In this document: positions 1 through 9,229 of the stretch, piece after piece
Layout of the letters: each line of letters begins with the position of its first letter
Numbering within the stretch: the first letter of the stretch is position 1
Source of the DNA: Actinidia chinensis
Lineage: Eukaryota > Streptophyta > Magnoliopsida > Ericales > Actinidiaceae
DNA length: 14,077 nt
Reading direction: 5' to 3'
Assembly (NCBI GenBank): GCA_009663005.1
Contig: CM018907.1
Location: forward strand, 7,473,009 to 7,487,085
Made by a program: the position numbers and the translations under genes
The notes under the pieces: model-generated
The model's database searches: none
The model's input: the letters and a program-made list of their open reading frames with translations, nothing else
Told to the model about the DNA's origin: nothing

Positions 1-338
1 GGTCCAGCCATTTGATTTGTAATAAAGAAAATAATGTGTAGGGGACTAAATATACAATAACAGAATCTGGTCTTACTAGGGCAAGAATTTCCGCTGAATT
101 GTTGGTATGAAGTAAGATTGGTGGCCTCCTGCACTGGAGCTCGGTGCAGCACCATCGAATAGTGCCACTACCGAGTTAAGATATCATTACCTCCGGACTG
201 TCACTTACAATAAACCGCGTTTAGAAGCTACAATCGAGGGTAAAAGACTGGGTGGAGATCCCAAAGGATCTGTCAGGGGGCAGAAGATGATTGCATTGTT
301 AAAAGTTATCTGACAGCCCCCATGACCCAAGGGAGATT
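1..338. other. Non-coding stretch left of the LTR-like segment
   Basis: No credible reading frame is seen on either strand. The sequence is of mixed composition and ends in a purine-rich run, AAGGGAGATT, at 329-338. That run resembles the polypurine tract that precedes a 3' LTR in plant retrotransposons. If so, this stretch would be the end of an internal region of a small or decayed element. I could not recognise RNase H or other pol motifs in it, so a non-autonomous (TRIM/LARD-like) origin is as likely as a copia element. The identification is weak. Confidence 0.3.
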
Positions 339-684
339 TGGTGTGATGATGACTGTTACCAGCCACGTCCTAGGGAGTATAGAAGGATCAGTCGTCTACT
401 CATTGAATAGAGGCTAGTAGCGCCAAGCTACAATTGTTTGGTTAAGAGAAAGCGAGTGCGTCACAAGCACCCCCCATGCTGTATCATATAAACCAGCTTT
501 TCATTCATGAAGAAGACGCGTTTAAGCTATCCAGAACCTATATTTTCTCTCTCGACATACATAATGACTACATTTCTTCCAGTATCTAACTTGATTGCGG
601 AGAGCATGAGAGCAGTTTTTCGAAAAATGTCGTTCGGCCGGTCTCGCTGTTTTATGTTGTAGTTAGAGCGTCGTTACGCAGCCA
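339..684 (+). repeat. Candidate LTR of a Ty1/copia-like or TRIM element (degenerate)
   Basis: The segment starts with TG (339-340), just after a polypurine-like run, and ends with CA (683-684), two bases before a Met-tRNA PBS-like motif. That gives a 346-bp LTR-like unit. A TATA box lies at 487-492, followed by a pyrimidine-rich leader with CTCTCTCG near 546-554, which is the usual layout of plant LTR promoters. A polypurine run on one side and a PBS on the other would mean that internal sequence flanks both sides, as in tandem or recombined elements. No second copy lies in the window to confirm the ends. Alternative: a chance match in old repeat DNA. Confidence 0.4.
487..492 (+). promoter_or_regulatory. 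TATA box of the candidate LTR
   Basis: TATAAA preceded by ATCA and followed by CC, about 150 bp into the LTR-like segment, with a pyrimidine-rich stretch about 55 bp downstream. This position and context fit a plant LTR Pol II promoter. No experimental or comparative support is available here. Confidence 0.35.
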
Positions 685-686
685 AC

Positions 687-700
687 TGGTTATCAGATCC
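687..700 (+). other. Degenerate tRNA-iMet primer-binding-site-like motif
   Basis: TGGTTATCAGATCC differs from the plant Met-tRNA PBS core TGGTATCAGAGC by one inserted T and one substitution. It lies two bases after a CA dinucleotide, the expected distance for a 5' LTR followed by a PBS. The damage is moderate, so this is suggestive only. No gag reading frame follows it. Confidence 0.4.
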
Positions 701-1168
701 CTTTGCTACCGACAGAAGAACCACGAGGTGTCTATCTTCGATTTTCGTTCCATCATTCATCCAAAGCACACATCCCAAATAATGAATAAAAAAGAATAAC
801 GACTGCATCGGTATCTACGAAAAATATATCGGTAGAAGGAAGGTTCAATCAGAACAATTATTTGTGTTTCTGTCTAATCTGTTAAAATTTATTGATGAAA
901 ATTAAAAGAGGTAGTGTCACGTACATGACCAATTGGCATTTTAAATTAGTATAAACAGAAATTTTTGTCTTTAGTAATATTTTTACTGTTTTATCAAAAA
1001 ATAAGTTTTGGCCCCTTGTAACTAGAATAGTCTAAAATATAAAAAATATTATTTAATTCGAATAAAAATTTCACTAAATACAAAAATAAAATCATTTTTT
1101 CCCCCAAAAAAATCTAAATAAATAATTTTTTCTCTTTATATAATGTGGTGCACGGAACATAGCTTATT
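701..1168. other. AT-rich non-coding DNA
   Basis: A short stretch after the PBS-like motif could be the leader of an LTR element. From about 780 onward the sequence becomes strongly AT-rich, with many A and T runs and stop codons in every frame. No gene, RNA gene or clear repeat was seen. Confidence 0.5.
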
Positions 1169-1860
1169 TTCATTAATAGATTTTAACGAATGTAGACGTG
1201 AGGTCATATTGCAACCGTCTCGAAGTTTTTAAGGGTGATGATGTGTAAATCGTGCCTTTTTTTTTTGTTGACGATCTGAGATGATCACCTCGCTTGCTAC
1301 AAAGACCCATGTCACAACAAATTGCCTTGATCGCCATAATTCTCGAAGTCCCCACTGAATTCCTCGTCCCCCTTCAAGCTTGATCGTGCCTTGACGAGGT
1401 GGCTCACATCGCCCCGATGTGTTTTACCTTGCCTTTATCTTGAGGACCTTGAGACTCCATCTTCGGCACTCACTCATACATCCGCGGTGTTATTCTCCAT
1501 ATGGCAATTCCTCCTTTTACTTCGCGATCCTTGTAGAAGGCTTCCATTATTGGCAGCCCGATGATTACCGCCATGATCTTCTCACACGACTCTTCTATTC
1601 TCTATCTATAAAAAAGTCGCTCACCTCCATCATATATAAGGGTAACCACTATCTCTCTCCTACTGGAGCTTTTAGCATTGATATTCTGCTTGTATAACTA
1701 TTCATCTCGGTCTCATCTCCACGCTGGAGGGGTTGTAGTACCCTCACACTAGCCGGATAACGTTTGTTCTTTGCGCAAGCCACCTATGAAATATACCGAC
1801 ACCTTAGGAGCAAGTTGGACTGTTGGTTGCTCGCCCCCAGATTTCTATCACAACAGTAGT
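1169..1860. other. GC-richer block, unidentified, probably decayed repeat
   Basis: This block is clearly less AT-rich than its flanks and has sharp edges near 1170 and 1860, which suggests an inserted sequence. It contains a T11 run at 1257-1267 and two TATA-like strings, CTATAAAAAA near 1605 and ATATATAAGG near 1632, followed by CTCTCTCC. That layout is reminiscent of an LTR promoter on the + strand. A 92-codon open stretch at 1419-1697 shows no recognisable domain and no coding-like composition. I cannot assign a family. Confidence 0.3.
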
Positions 1861-2990
1861 TAATAAAAATATATTCAATTAAAACTTTGAAAGATAAAAG
1901 TGAAATCTGAATAAAAGTTGAAGGTATAAAATAAAATTACCCTTTTAACTTTATACCTTTTTAATATAACTTCTTGAACTTCATAAATCATTCAATGTGT
2001 ACAATAATTAAACGCCCCACAAGCCTAAATAATGGTAGGATTAAGAAAAAATATAAAATTTAAATAAATGGTTTGTAGATTCACTTGAGTAGTAGATTTT
2101 ATTATAATCAAATATTATGAACTATCCTTGGTCTTCTGAATTATTTTCGAGTACAAATTATGGGGAACGTAGATGTGGCTCAAGGAACGGTAGGAACCCA
2201 TTCATATGGGGTCGTCAAATGAGAGTTTAGCTTGATTTTAAAGATGTTACCCCCGCACTGTTAGCAATTCTGGGTTCAGTTTCATGCAAGAACTCTAAAT
2301 CACAGCTTTAATTGGATTCCGCAGAGAATGGTGAGATTGATCCTCGAATAATCGATATTAGGTGGATACGAATTATAAAAAATAATAAATGAACTTTAAT
2401 TCACTTAACAAGATTTGAAAGGATGTGGATTAGTTCAAAATCTAAGAGTTCCAAAAAATGTCAGTAATTTACACACCAAGATTTATTCGATGACGAATTT
2501 TGTAAAGACATTTTATTATAAGCAAATAACTACTAGTTTCAAAGAGTTCAACAATTTGCGTTTGCCATCTCTTAGAACTCAAAAAATGAATTTTTAAAGA
2601 ACTACTATTTGTTTCCCAATGGACCAAATTAAAAAAAAAGAAATAAATGATTTTATTATGCTGTATATTTTTGTGTTCTTTATATTTTCTTTAGCCTCCA
2701 CAAATCAAGATATCCTACGTACAATAAAAACAAGATAAATGGTATCATAGGAGAGAGAGTCATTCCGACCAAGAGGATGTGAGTGGTACTCACCTGGACT
2801 ATAAAAGTATCGTAAAACTCCTTGGTCTGAAGTTCGTTCTTGCGCCCCGTACTAGCAATTTTTGTATTAGGTCAATCTATAGAAAGAGTTTGTTCCGCTT
2901 GTAATAAGCATCTATTTGCAAATTGCATAATTGATCTTTGAATAATTAAGTCAAGTTCAAATAAACCATACCTAGTATCAAAAAGGTGAG
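1861..2990. other. AT-rich intergenic DNA
   Basis: No gene is visible. Short open stretches, for example at 2415-2597 and on the minus strand at 2872-3060, have AT-driven composition and no recognisable domains. A small hairpin is listed separately at 1921-1959. A somewhat GC-richer patch at about 2740-2860 has no identifiable content. Confidence 0.5.
1921..1959. repeat. Small perfect-core hairpin
   Basis: AAGGTATAAA at 1921-1930 is the exact inverse complement of TTTATACCTT near 1950-1959. AAAA/TTTT runs extend the stem towards a loop around TTACCC. It could be a tiny foldback remnant or simply chance in AT-rich DNA. No terminal repeats or target duplications were found beyond it. Confidence 0.4.
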
Positions 2991-2999
2991 GATGAAGCC

Positions 3000-3145
3000 A
3001 AGGCTTAGCCAGTGATAAGGGCCAAGTCTTACCAAGACTTCGATCGGGTTCAAGTTTCACAATTCAGCCTCCAGACATATAGCGTGGTATAAAGGATGAG
3101 AATCGGGAGCGAGTTAACACTCAGAGGTCCCGCTTTCGATTCCGG
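3000..3145 (+). repeat. Candidate tRNA-derived SINE remnant with two Pol III box pairs
   Basis: The first tRNA-like unit has an A-box-like TAGCCAGTGATAAGG at 3006-3020 and a B-box-like GGTTCAAGTTT at 3047-3057, about the spacing of real tRNAs. A second possible unit follows: TAGCGTGGTATAAAGG starting at 3080 and a B-box-like GCTTTCGATTCC at 3132-3143, with wider spacing. Neither folds into an obvious full tRNA cloverleaf with a 3' CCA end, so a functional tRNA gene is unlikely. A plant SINE head, possibly dimeric or two nested copies, is the better reading. A 3' tail and target duplication were not identified with confidence. Confidence 0.3.
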
Positions 3146-3263
3146 ACTGTTACGTTATATAACCCTTTACATCCTGAATGAACTGTGAAAGGCTAGCTGT
3201 CAAGATGACAGAGAGTAGTTGGTGGCTGTCAAAAATACTGACTTATAATGCTAGTCTTAATAT

Positions 3264-3298
3264 CCCCCCCCCCCCCCCCCCCCCCCCCCAAAAAAAAA
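3264..3298. repeat. Homopolymer tract C26 followed by A9
   Basis: Twenty-six consecutive C at 3264-3289 run directly into nine A at 3290-3298. Such a long pure C run is rare in plant DNA and is prone to slippage, so its exact length in the assembly is doubtful. The proline run in the + frame through it (3178-3405) is only a consequence of the C tract and is not a protein feature. Confidence 0.95.
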
Positions 3299-3405
3299 GG
3301 GCAAGGGTGAGAGACGAGAGGGGTGAGGTCATCCGCTTCAAGACACACAAGATGAAAAACAGAATCGTTATAATGATTGGTGTCTTGGCCTTTGAGGAGA
3401 GTTAG

Positions 3406-4234
3406 TACACGTGGATGTCAACGTGATCCAGTTGGTATATAAGGCAGTACTCCTTTTATATTTTATAATGGATCCAATGTAAGATACTCTATCTTATTAA
3501 GTGTGCGTCAATGAGGCGAGTACTGTCCTTTGTGCAATTTGGTTCGACATTTACGTTTTCTTTTTTGGATATTTTTTAGGTGTCTCGATATGTGTGTCTA
3601 CCATTCAAAAGAAATATGAAAAATAGAAAAATGTTAAACCATCACAGACGAGCGGTGTTGAAAGAAAAAATTGTATTAAACTATCATAAAAATTTCAAAA
3701 TCTCCATTTAGTGAAAAAGTATCTCAATATATATGAAAAGTATATTTAACGTTATACATAGAGAATCTATCTCATTGTGGTTTTTTGTCTTCGCATCGCT
3801 TAACCAATTCTTGATTGACGATTACGATCTCGTTTCCTGTGCGAATATGAGTAACGTATAAAATTTTTACAAACTAAAAAATTATTAAGCTATTATATTT
3901 GTACATTATGATTCATATGTGCAGCATATTCAAAAATTCTATGTATATATTTGGTTTAACGATGTGATCTATTATTTGACGTGGAAGGAATTCATTACGT
4001 TGATATAATTGATTATTTTTTTTAGAACAACACCAAAATTATAAATAGTTGTCCTTATTTGCAACTGATGCTAGGTTATGAGTTTTTTGAATTAAGTTCT
4101 AAGAATCTTACATAGCAAAATAAAAAATAAACATATTGTAATAATACAAAATATCGAATAGAGTAGTTGAAGAAGTCAAGAAGTCATGATTTGCCTTAAG
4201 CGTGTGTGTGCTAATGCTTTGAATCTGTTGAGCG
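3406..4234. other. AT-rich intergenic DNA
   Basis: Strongly AT-rich, with frequent stops in all frames. No gene, tRNA or clear transposon end was recognised. Confidence 0.5.
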
Positions 4235-4620
4235 CTATTTGAATGGGCGTTGAGAGGGTATATATTGAGTGGAAACCCCATTTGAGGACTTCCAAACAAG
4301 GCGAAATTCGGGTGCCAATGGAGAAAAACAATCGTGAACTGTTTTTACCTCATTGAGCTCGCCGAATTCGATAGAATAATGACCCACCCCAATGCTGCTA
4401 CTACCGCCTGTGAGCCCGATTCTCCATGCTCCATGACAATAATACAAAAGTTTCGTGATCGTGGGCAGGCGGGAGACCCCTTCCGCTTAGGAAAATTCTT
4501 TAGCCACGACAATTCTTGGGCAAATATATGCCCTCCTCAGCTGAGCGGCCCGGGAAAGTCCAGATTCGCTAACTGATTAGCTGCCAAGTTAGTCCACCAC
4601 TCGTATGGTCTCCAACGGAG
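4235..4620. other. GC-richer block, unidentified
   Basis: This block is GC-richer than its surroundings. Open stretches of 70-80 codons occur on both strands, at 4235-4447 minus and 4334-4576 plus, overlapping each other. Neither translation shows a domain I recognise, and double-strand openness is typical of GC-richer non-coding DNA. It could be a decayed transposon piece or an organelle-derived insertion, but I cannot show either. The rest, to about 5050, is AT-rich and empty. Confidence 0.3.
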
Positions 4621-5059
4621 AAATAAGCAACTTCGTCAAAACGAGCTTGTATTTTGATGAATTCTAAAGCCCATAAATGACATTGATATCGCAAAAGATG
4701 ATAGTTCAGAGTATCAGTGATTTTAAAAATTGCAATGAAAATGATACAGATGATAAGTAAATATTATTCCTACCCATCAATCACACCATTGATGATTGCA
4801 TGTCATTTAAAAGTGTAAAAATGTCCAATAGAACTATTTACATGAAGTGTATGAATACAATATAAAAAAAGTTAAGCTTGATCTAATTTGGGACCCATTT
4901 TTTTGGCGTGGATCGGGTATTGAAAGGGTGAACCATGTGTGGAATGATTTCTCCTCTGCTAATAGATAAATCTTAGTGTATCGCTTGCTTAAGAAACGGA
5001 ATAAGAGGTGGAATGAGAAATTGTTCACCAAAATACTCCCATTCATATGGAAAAAAGTG

Positions 5060-5116
5060 GGCGAAGATGATAATTACTACCATTGCTTGGTTGAAAAAAT
5101 GTGGCGAAGATGATAA
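5060..5116. repeat. Short direct repeat, 43-bp spacing
   Basis: GGCGAAGATGATAA occurs at 5060-5073 and again at 5103-5116. Each copy is preceded by a run of A and a short G/T-rich stretch. It looks like a decayed local tandem duplication of about 43 bp. No function is implied. Confidence 0.6.
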
Positions 5117-5270
5117 ACCACTTTTTTTTTGTTTTTATTTCACGAGTTTGAAAAACATGCAAAATAAATATAATTGCAAAGACGACAAGGAAGATGATAA
5201 TAAAAATCTAAGAATTTAAAAACAAAGTAAAATTATTTTAGTTGTCAGAAAGGTTGAAGATTGACTATAA

Positions 5271-5742
5271 TGGCATGTTTGGCGGCGGAGTGGAGGGGAT
5301 AACTTGTATCCCCGCGATAATTTTTTCTCCCCGTGTTGGCTTTAGCAGATATGGGGCGGAATAATTTATCCTCCCAGCAGGTGGCTAGGGCGGATAATTT
5401 TTGGGTGGCTTGAGACCTCCCCCAACTTAACTAAAAGTTAGCCGGGGGAGGATAAGGGGGTGAGGGATAAGAAAAAACGTATATAAAGAGAAACAAAATG
5501 TATAATTTATATATATTATATATATAGCGTGAGAAGAAATAAAAATATATTATTTTTAATATCTAAATATTTTTATTTTGTTTCTCTATATGTGTATTCT
5601 TCTTCTTTATCCCTACCCTTATCCACTAATTCTAAAAAGATCAAATAAAATTAAAAATTATCTCCTTTAAAAGTTATTTCCCTCTAAAATTGATTCTCCC
5701 TCTAAAAGTTATCCCCTCCCATATATTATGCCAAATGAGCCC
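5271..5742. mobile_element. Tourist/PIF-Harbinger-like MITE (472 bp, foldback)
   Basis: The element is flanked by TAA on both sides (5268-5270 and 5743-5745), the 3-bp duplication typical of PIF/Harbinger insertions. Its ends are imperfect inverted repeats: TGGCATGTTTGGC on the left against GGGCTCATTTGGC read inward from the right. Further in, GGAGGGGATAACTT near 5292-5310 is exactly repeated in inverse orientation near 5705-5719. Subterminal units of about 17 bp resembling AAAAGTTATCCCCTC recur on the right side (about 5660-5719), with related GGATAATTT units on the left. The interior folds back on itself and no transposase frame exists, so it is non-autonomous. A hAT-type MITE is less likely because the target duplication is 3 bp, not 8. 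Confidence 0.75.
5450..5624. repeat. Long inverted repeat forming the MITE core hairpin
   Basis: The left arm at 5450-5499 begins GGATAAGGG and ends AGAGAAACAAAAT. The right arm at 5575-5624 is its imperfect inverse complement over about 50 bp. The arms are separated by about 75 bp of AT-rich loop with TATATA runs. A second, smaller stem lies just upstream at about 5417-5452, pairing CCTCCCCC with GGGGGAGG. Read-through transcripts would fold into a hairpin that could feed small-RNA pathways; this last point is inference. Confidence 0.75.
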
Positions 5743-5745
5743 TAA

Positions 5746-6440
5746 GGTTTATAGTTCAAACTTAGTAGTATCAGTTTTTATCTTATCTATATAAAAATGT
5801 AGGCTATGTAGGGTCAGGAGCCAGGGATATAGAAGCTGGGAGAGCGACTAATAAATCCTCCAACAAACTAGTAGAGTTTTAAATTAAGAAAATCCGCTCT
5901 TCTCAGTGGGTTCCGAAGCGGGACAATTGACATCCCTGCAATGGATTGGACCAATTTCTATGTCCTTGTCCACAAATTTTAAAACAAAACAAAAAAACTG
6001 TAAACACACACACAAAGAGACTTATACGCTATTATTAGCATAAACAAATTCAAATCACGTAATGTGAACATAAAAAATTAAAAAGAGACTTATACGCTAA
6101 ATACAATTTTATTCGTTTATTTTCGTGTTGTTAATATTTGAGGATGAGTTTACCAAATAAGTATAATATAATTAAGAAAATCCCCAATTGAATACAGCCA
6201 ATATATTGGTATAGTAATCCTAAACTTGAATATCCATATCCGATTTTATTTAAACATACACATAATACATTAAATATGTACAATATCAAAAAGTGTTTTA
6301 TGTTTAAAGTTAGATTTCTAGGTTGGATTTCTATGATTTTTTTTCTTTTATATTATGCTTAATGATCAATATTAGTAATTTTTATGATACGTGATATTTG
6401 TTTTTTTAAGCATCTAAATTTCTAAGCCAACAAAATGTAA
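5746..6440. other. AT-rich intergenic DNA with an 18-bp direct repeat
   Basis: No gene is visible. AAAGAGACTTATACGCTA occurs exactly at 6014-6031 and at 6082-6099, 68 bp apart. A possible hAT-type terminus is read on the minus strand leftward from 5938 as CAGGGATGTCAATTGTCCC. A matching left end was not found. Confidence 0.5.
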
Positions 6441-6446
6441 AATCTG

Positions 6447-6987
6447 AGCGGTGTTTTGGTTATTTTTCAAATTAAATCTAGTAGGAAGTAATAACAGGTC
6501 GGATTAGACGAGTTCTTACAAAGTTAGATATCGATGATAATAATAATTCTACAAAATTGAAAAACAGAAAACCGGACCGATAATTTTACAACCACATCGG
6601 AAAACCGTTCTAATTCTACCATGCAAAAAGCAAAATCTTGATATTTAATCCAAATTTGAATCAAAAAACCAAAAAATTAAAATACAACACCCAAATATTA
6701 CACATTCGAATGTTAAATATAACCACTAAATATAACCATTAAAACTTAACCATACCAAAACACAAATATTAACAAAAAATTACTAGTATGACCCAAATAA
6801 CATAACCACCAAATAATTATGGTTAGAATTACTTAATGACCTATTTATATATTAAATAAAAAAATTACAATTGGATACAGGACCAACAAAGAGCCTAAAA
6901 ACTGGATCATTTGAACTTTAGAACCAAAACCCAATTATACCAATCTGGTCCGAGTTCCACTATTGCTCTGTTATTTATACACCCCTA
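6447..6987. mobile_element. Possible hAT-like non-autonomous element (weak)
   Basis: The right edge, read inward on the minus strand from 6987, is TAGGGGTGTATAAATAAC, like many plant hAT-family ends. A poor candidate partner, AGCGGTGTTTTGG, starts at 6447. The interior is AT-rich with recurring GGACC/CCGG motifs, as often seen in such elements (for example near 6570 and 6948). No 8-bp target duplication could be found at these edges, so the left boundary is a guess. There is no transposase reading frame. Confidence 0.2.
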
Positions 6988-7670
6988 CCAATTGGGTATA
7001 CCCAAAAATTACTGGATCTCCTTAGAGGGAATGGAATTACCAAGATCGGAAGTTATTGTCATGGATCAAATTTCAAATAAGGCATAGTTTGAGATAATTA
7101 ATTTAGGTTTTGGAATAGCAAACAAAGACCTAAAATATCATGTCATACAAAAATAGAAGTTTCCAAATTGAATCGGTAGTTGTAGCATAGACCAAAAATT
7201 TAAATGATGAATAGACCAAAAAAAAAATTGAAATAAAAAGAAATACGCCTGAATTTCAAAAGCAAAATAAAATAATTTTAAATAACTCCCAAATAAGTAT
7301 TATTTAATAATTCCTCCGCCACCCCACCCATCTCAACTTCACCTCCAATACTTAACCATCATTCTCTCTCTTTCAAATATGTATAATTTAAATTCATGGA
7401 TTAAAAAATCTTTTAAAAAAAATGTATTTCAAAAATGAAAAAATTTAAAAATCTATAAATTTCAATTTAATAATTTGAAATTAACGTATTCAAACGGAGT
7501 CTAATTAGAATTGTTCTCTAAATCAGAAACAAATGAATTGCCTCCCCAACTGTTTAAATATCCTATTTTTAAAAATTATATTATTTAAATACTAAAATGC
7601 TCCACCTGTTTAAATATATTTTAAATATAGATTATTATTTGAATGTCCAAATTCAACAACATTTGCTAAT
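6988..7670. other. AT-rich flank of the retrotransposon insertion
   Basis: No gene is visible. The last five bases before the LTR, CTAAT at 7666-7670, would be the target-site duplication of the retrotransposon. The partner copy lies beyond the right end of the window, so this cannot be tested here. Confidence 0.5.
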
Positions 7671-8164
7671 TGTCACGCCCGGTCAAACCAGACCCAGAGC
7701 CACGTAAGTAAACAAACGCACATGTGGAAAAAGTCAAATAAAAAAAATGACAATACACTGTCATACATCAGAGTGCGGAAATATATACAATATCTAATTA
7801 CACTTTCATAGATTTATCAATTAAACAGCACAAACTGGCATCCACATTCCCTCACACTCAGGATCACCCCGGTACTTGAAAATCATTGTTTATAGTAAAG
7901 GTTGAGTTACACATGAAAGATTTAACAATGGACTTGATGCTTCAAGCAAAACATGATACATAACTATACTATGAAAATATATACAATACAGTATGATTTC
8001 ATTTATATCAAATATACTTGTGATTTCAATCCTTGATTCTCAAAATACAGGTTCCAAAAATTCAATTTTCTCACAGGCCATACTCTAATAATTTAGCATA
8101 ACACATTTAGACCAATACCTAACCAATTCTTAATATGCACTAAGCACGTGAGATAACCATCATG

Positions 8165-8309
8165 CAACTTTCCGGACTTTCACCGTGGGCTTATATGACA
8201 TTCCCTCCGCTATCGTTGCCATCTAGATTTCATTTGTCAACTTCCGGACTTTCACCGTGGGGCTATGGACATTCCCTCGTATCGGTGCCACTAGGACTTT
8301 ATTTTGTGC
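8165..8309. repeat. 73-bp tandem duplication inside the LTR
   Basis: Two adjacent copies start at 8165 and 8238. Both contain CCGGACTTTCACCGTGG, then GACATTCCCTC, then a TATCG-TGCCA-CTAG block. The same duplication is present in the other LTR (from 13943), so it was already in the LTR before insertion. Repeats in LTRs often act as transcriptional enhancers, but no such role is shown here. Confidence 0.85.
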
Positions 8310-8917
8310 TTAATCTAAGCCATCTAATTCCGTATATTTAGTGTGCATTCCTAAAAAAACAATTCTCATTCTCAATTCAAATTCCATTTCTAAACCCAAG
8401 TTCATGTCTTTTTGACTTTTTTATTTAACAATCATTCACAATATACATAAAAATCACCTTATCAACCAATTAGTGTCAAATATTTCATAAGTATTTATGA
8501 ATTATTAATTGACAATAAATTGATATAAATCAAAATTAATTTCAAATACAATTCCAACATTTCTATCTTTCAATTTTCGCATACAATAAATTATGCTCAT
8601 CAAAAACTACAAGTTTTTTATTTGAAGTTAAACAAAAAAAAATGTCTCAATAGACTTTATATAAGCTATACAACAAACCCAAAGTAAACCCAAACAAAAC
8701 TAACCCCTTACCTCCAAATAGAAATTGACACCGTCGGATATGAGATCAGGCTTCAGATCATCATACTAAATTTTGTATTGATCCAAAGTCATCTCACCGT
8801 GATCTGCACCCCCTCTCTTTCGTGATCAAAACTTAACCTCACCAATAATTTACTCTATTTCTTTCTCTCTCTCTTCTCTTTCTTTCCTTCTTCCCTCATC
8901 CGAGCCGTCTAAACTCT

Positions 8918-8928
8918 CCTATTTATAG
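8918..8928 (-). promoter_or_regulatory. TATA box of the LTR promoter
   Basis: On the minus strand the sequence reads CTATAAATAGG, a near-perfect plant TATA box, about 300 bp from the LTR start. The expected start site is near 8890. It is followed by a long purine-rich stretch (8850-8900 as seen on the minus strand), which would lie at the 5' end of the transcript. The equivalent region of the 5' LTR, which would have driven the element, lies beyond the window. Confidence 0.65.
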
Positions 8929-8986
8929 ATTTGATAAATTATATTTTATATATAAATAGTATTATTTTATTATTTTATTAGTTATA

Positions 8987-9030
8987 TTTTTCTTTTTCTT
9001 TTTCTTTTTCTTTTCCTTCTTTTTCCTTTC
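8987..9030. repeat. TTTTTC microsatellite and pyrimidine tract in LTR U3
   Basis: Four TTTTTC units at 8987-9010 continue into a pure T/C run up to 9030. They lie in the U3 part of the LTR, upstream of the TATA box on the minus strand. A polypyrimidine track of this type can be a slippage product; a regulatory role is unproven. Confidence 0.8.
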
Positions 9031-9229
9031 GGCGCACAGTATTCAATTAATATTTATAAAATACACTTCAGCCCCTCTAACCTTTTAATTACATTATTAT
9101 CATCTCAATTTAAATTGTTCTCTTTTAATTTAACCCCACAAGTCATGAACGCCCCTTCCAATTTAAACTCAAGACATCCCAAGCAAAGTCCAAAAAAATT
9201 TTATAAATATAAAAAATTGAAACCTTACA

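Larger units (their letters stand above)
7671..9229 (-). repeat. 3' LTR (complete, about 1559 bp)
   Basis: On the minus strand it starts TGTAAGG directly after the polypurine tract and ends GGGCGTGACA at 7671, so it has TG...CA ends. Its terminal part matches the right-hand LTR over the whole 627 bp available there, including the block around CTAATTACACTTT and the block around CTTGATGCTTCAAGC. It carries a TATA box at 8918-8928, a 73-bp tandem repeat at 8165-8309 and a T/C microsatellite at 8987-9030. If transcription starts about 30 bp after the TATA box, U3 is about 340 bp and R plus U5 about 1.2 kb. Confidence 0.9.

Noticed and set aside
1419..1697. 92-codon + open frame
   Set aside because: No domain, no signal of coding composition and no plausible neighbours; it ends in AT-rich DNA.
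3006..3057. Functional tRNA gene
   Set aside because: Box A and B are present, but acceptor and anticodon stems do not pair convincingly; a SINE head is more likely.
3178..3405. 75-codon + frame with a proline run
   Set aside because: The proline run is just the C26 tract translated; there is no other coding signal.
4334..4576. 80-codon + open frame
   Set aside because: It overlaps an equally open minus-strand frame and shows no recognisable family.
8165..8309. CRISPR-like repeats
   Set aside because: There are only two adjacent long units without spacers, inside an LTR; it is a tandem duplication.
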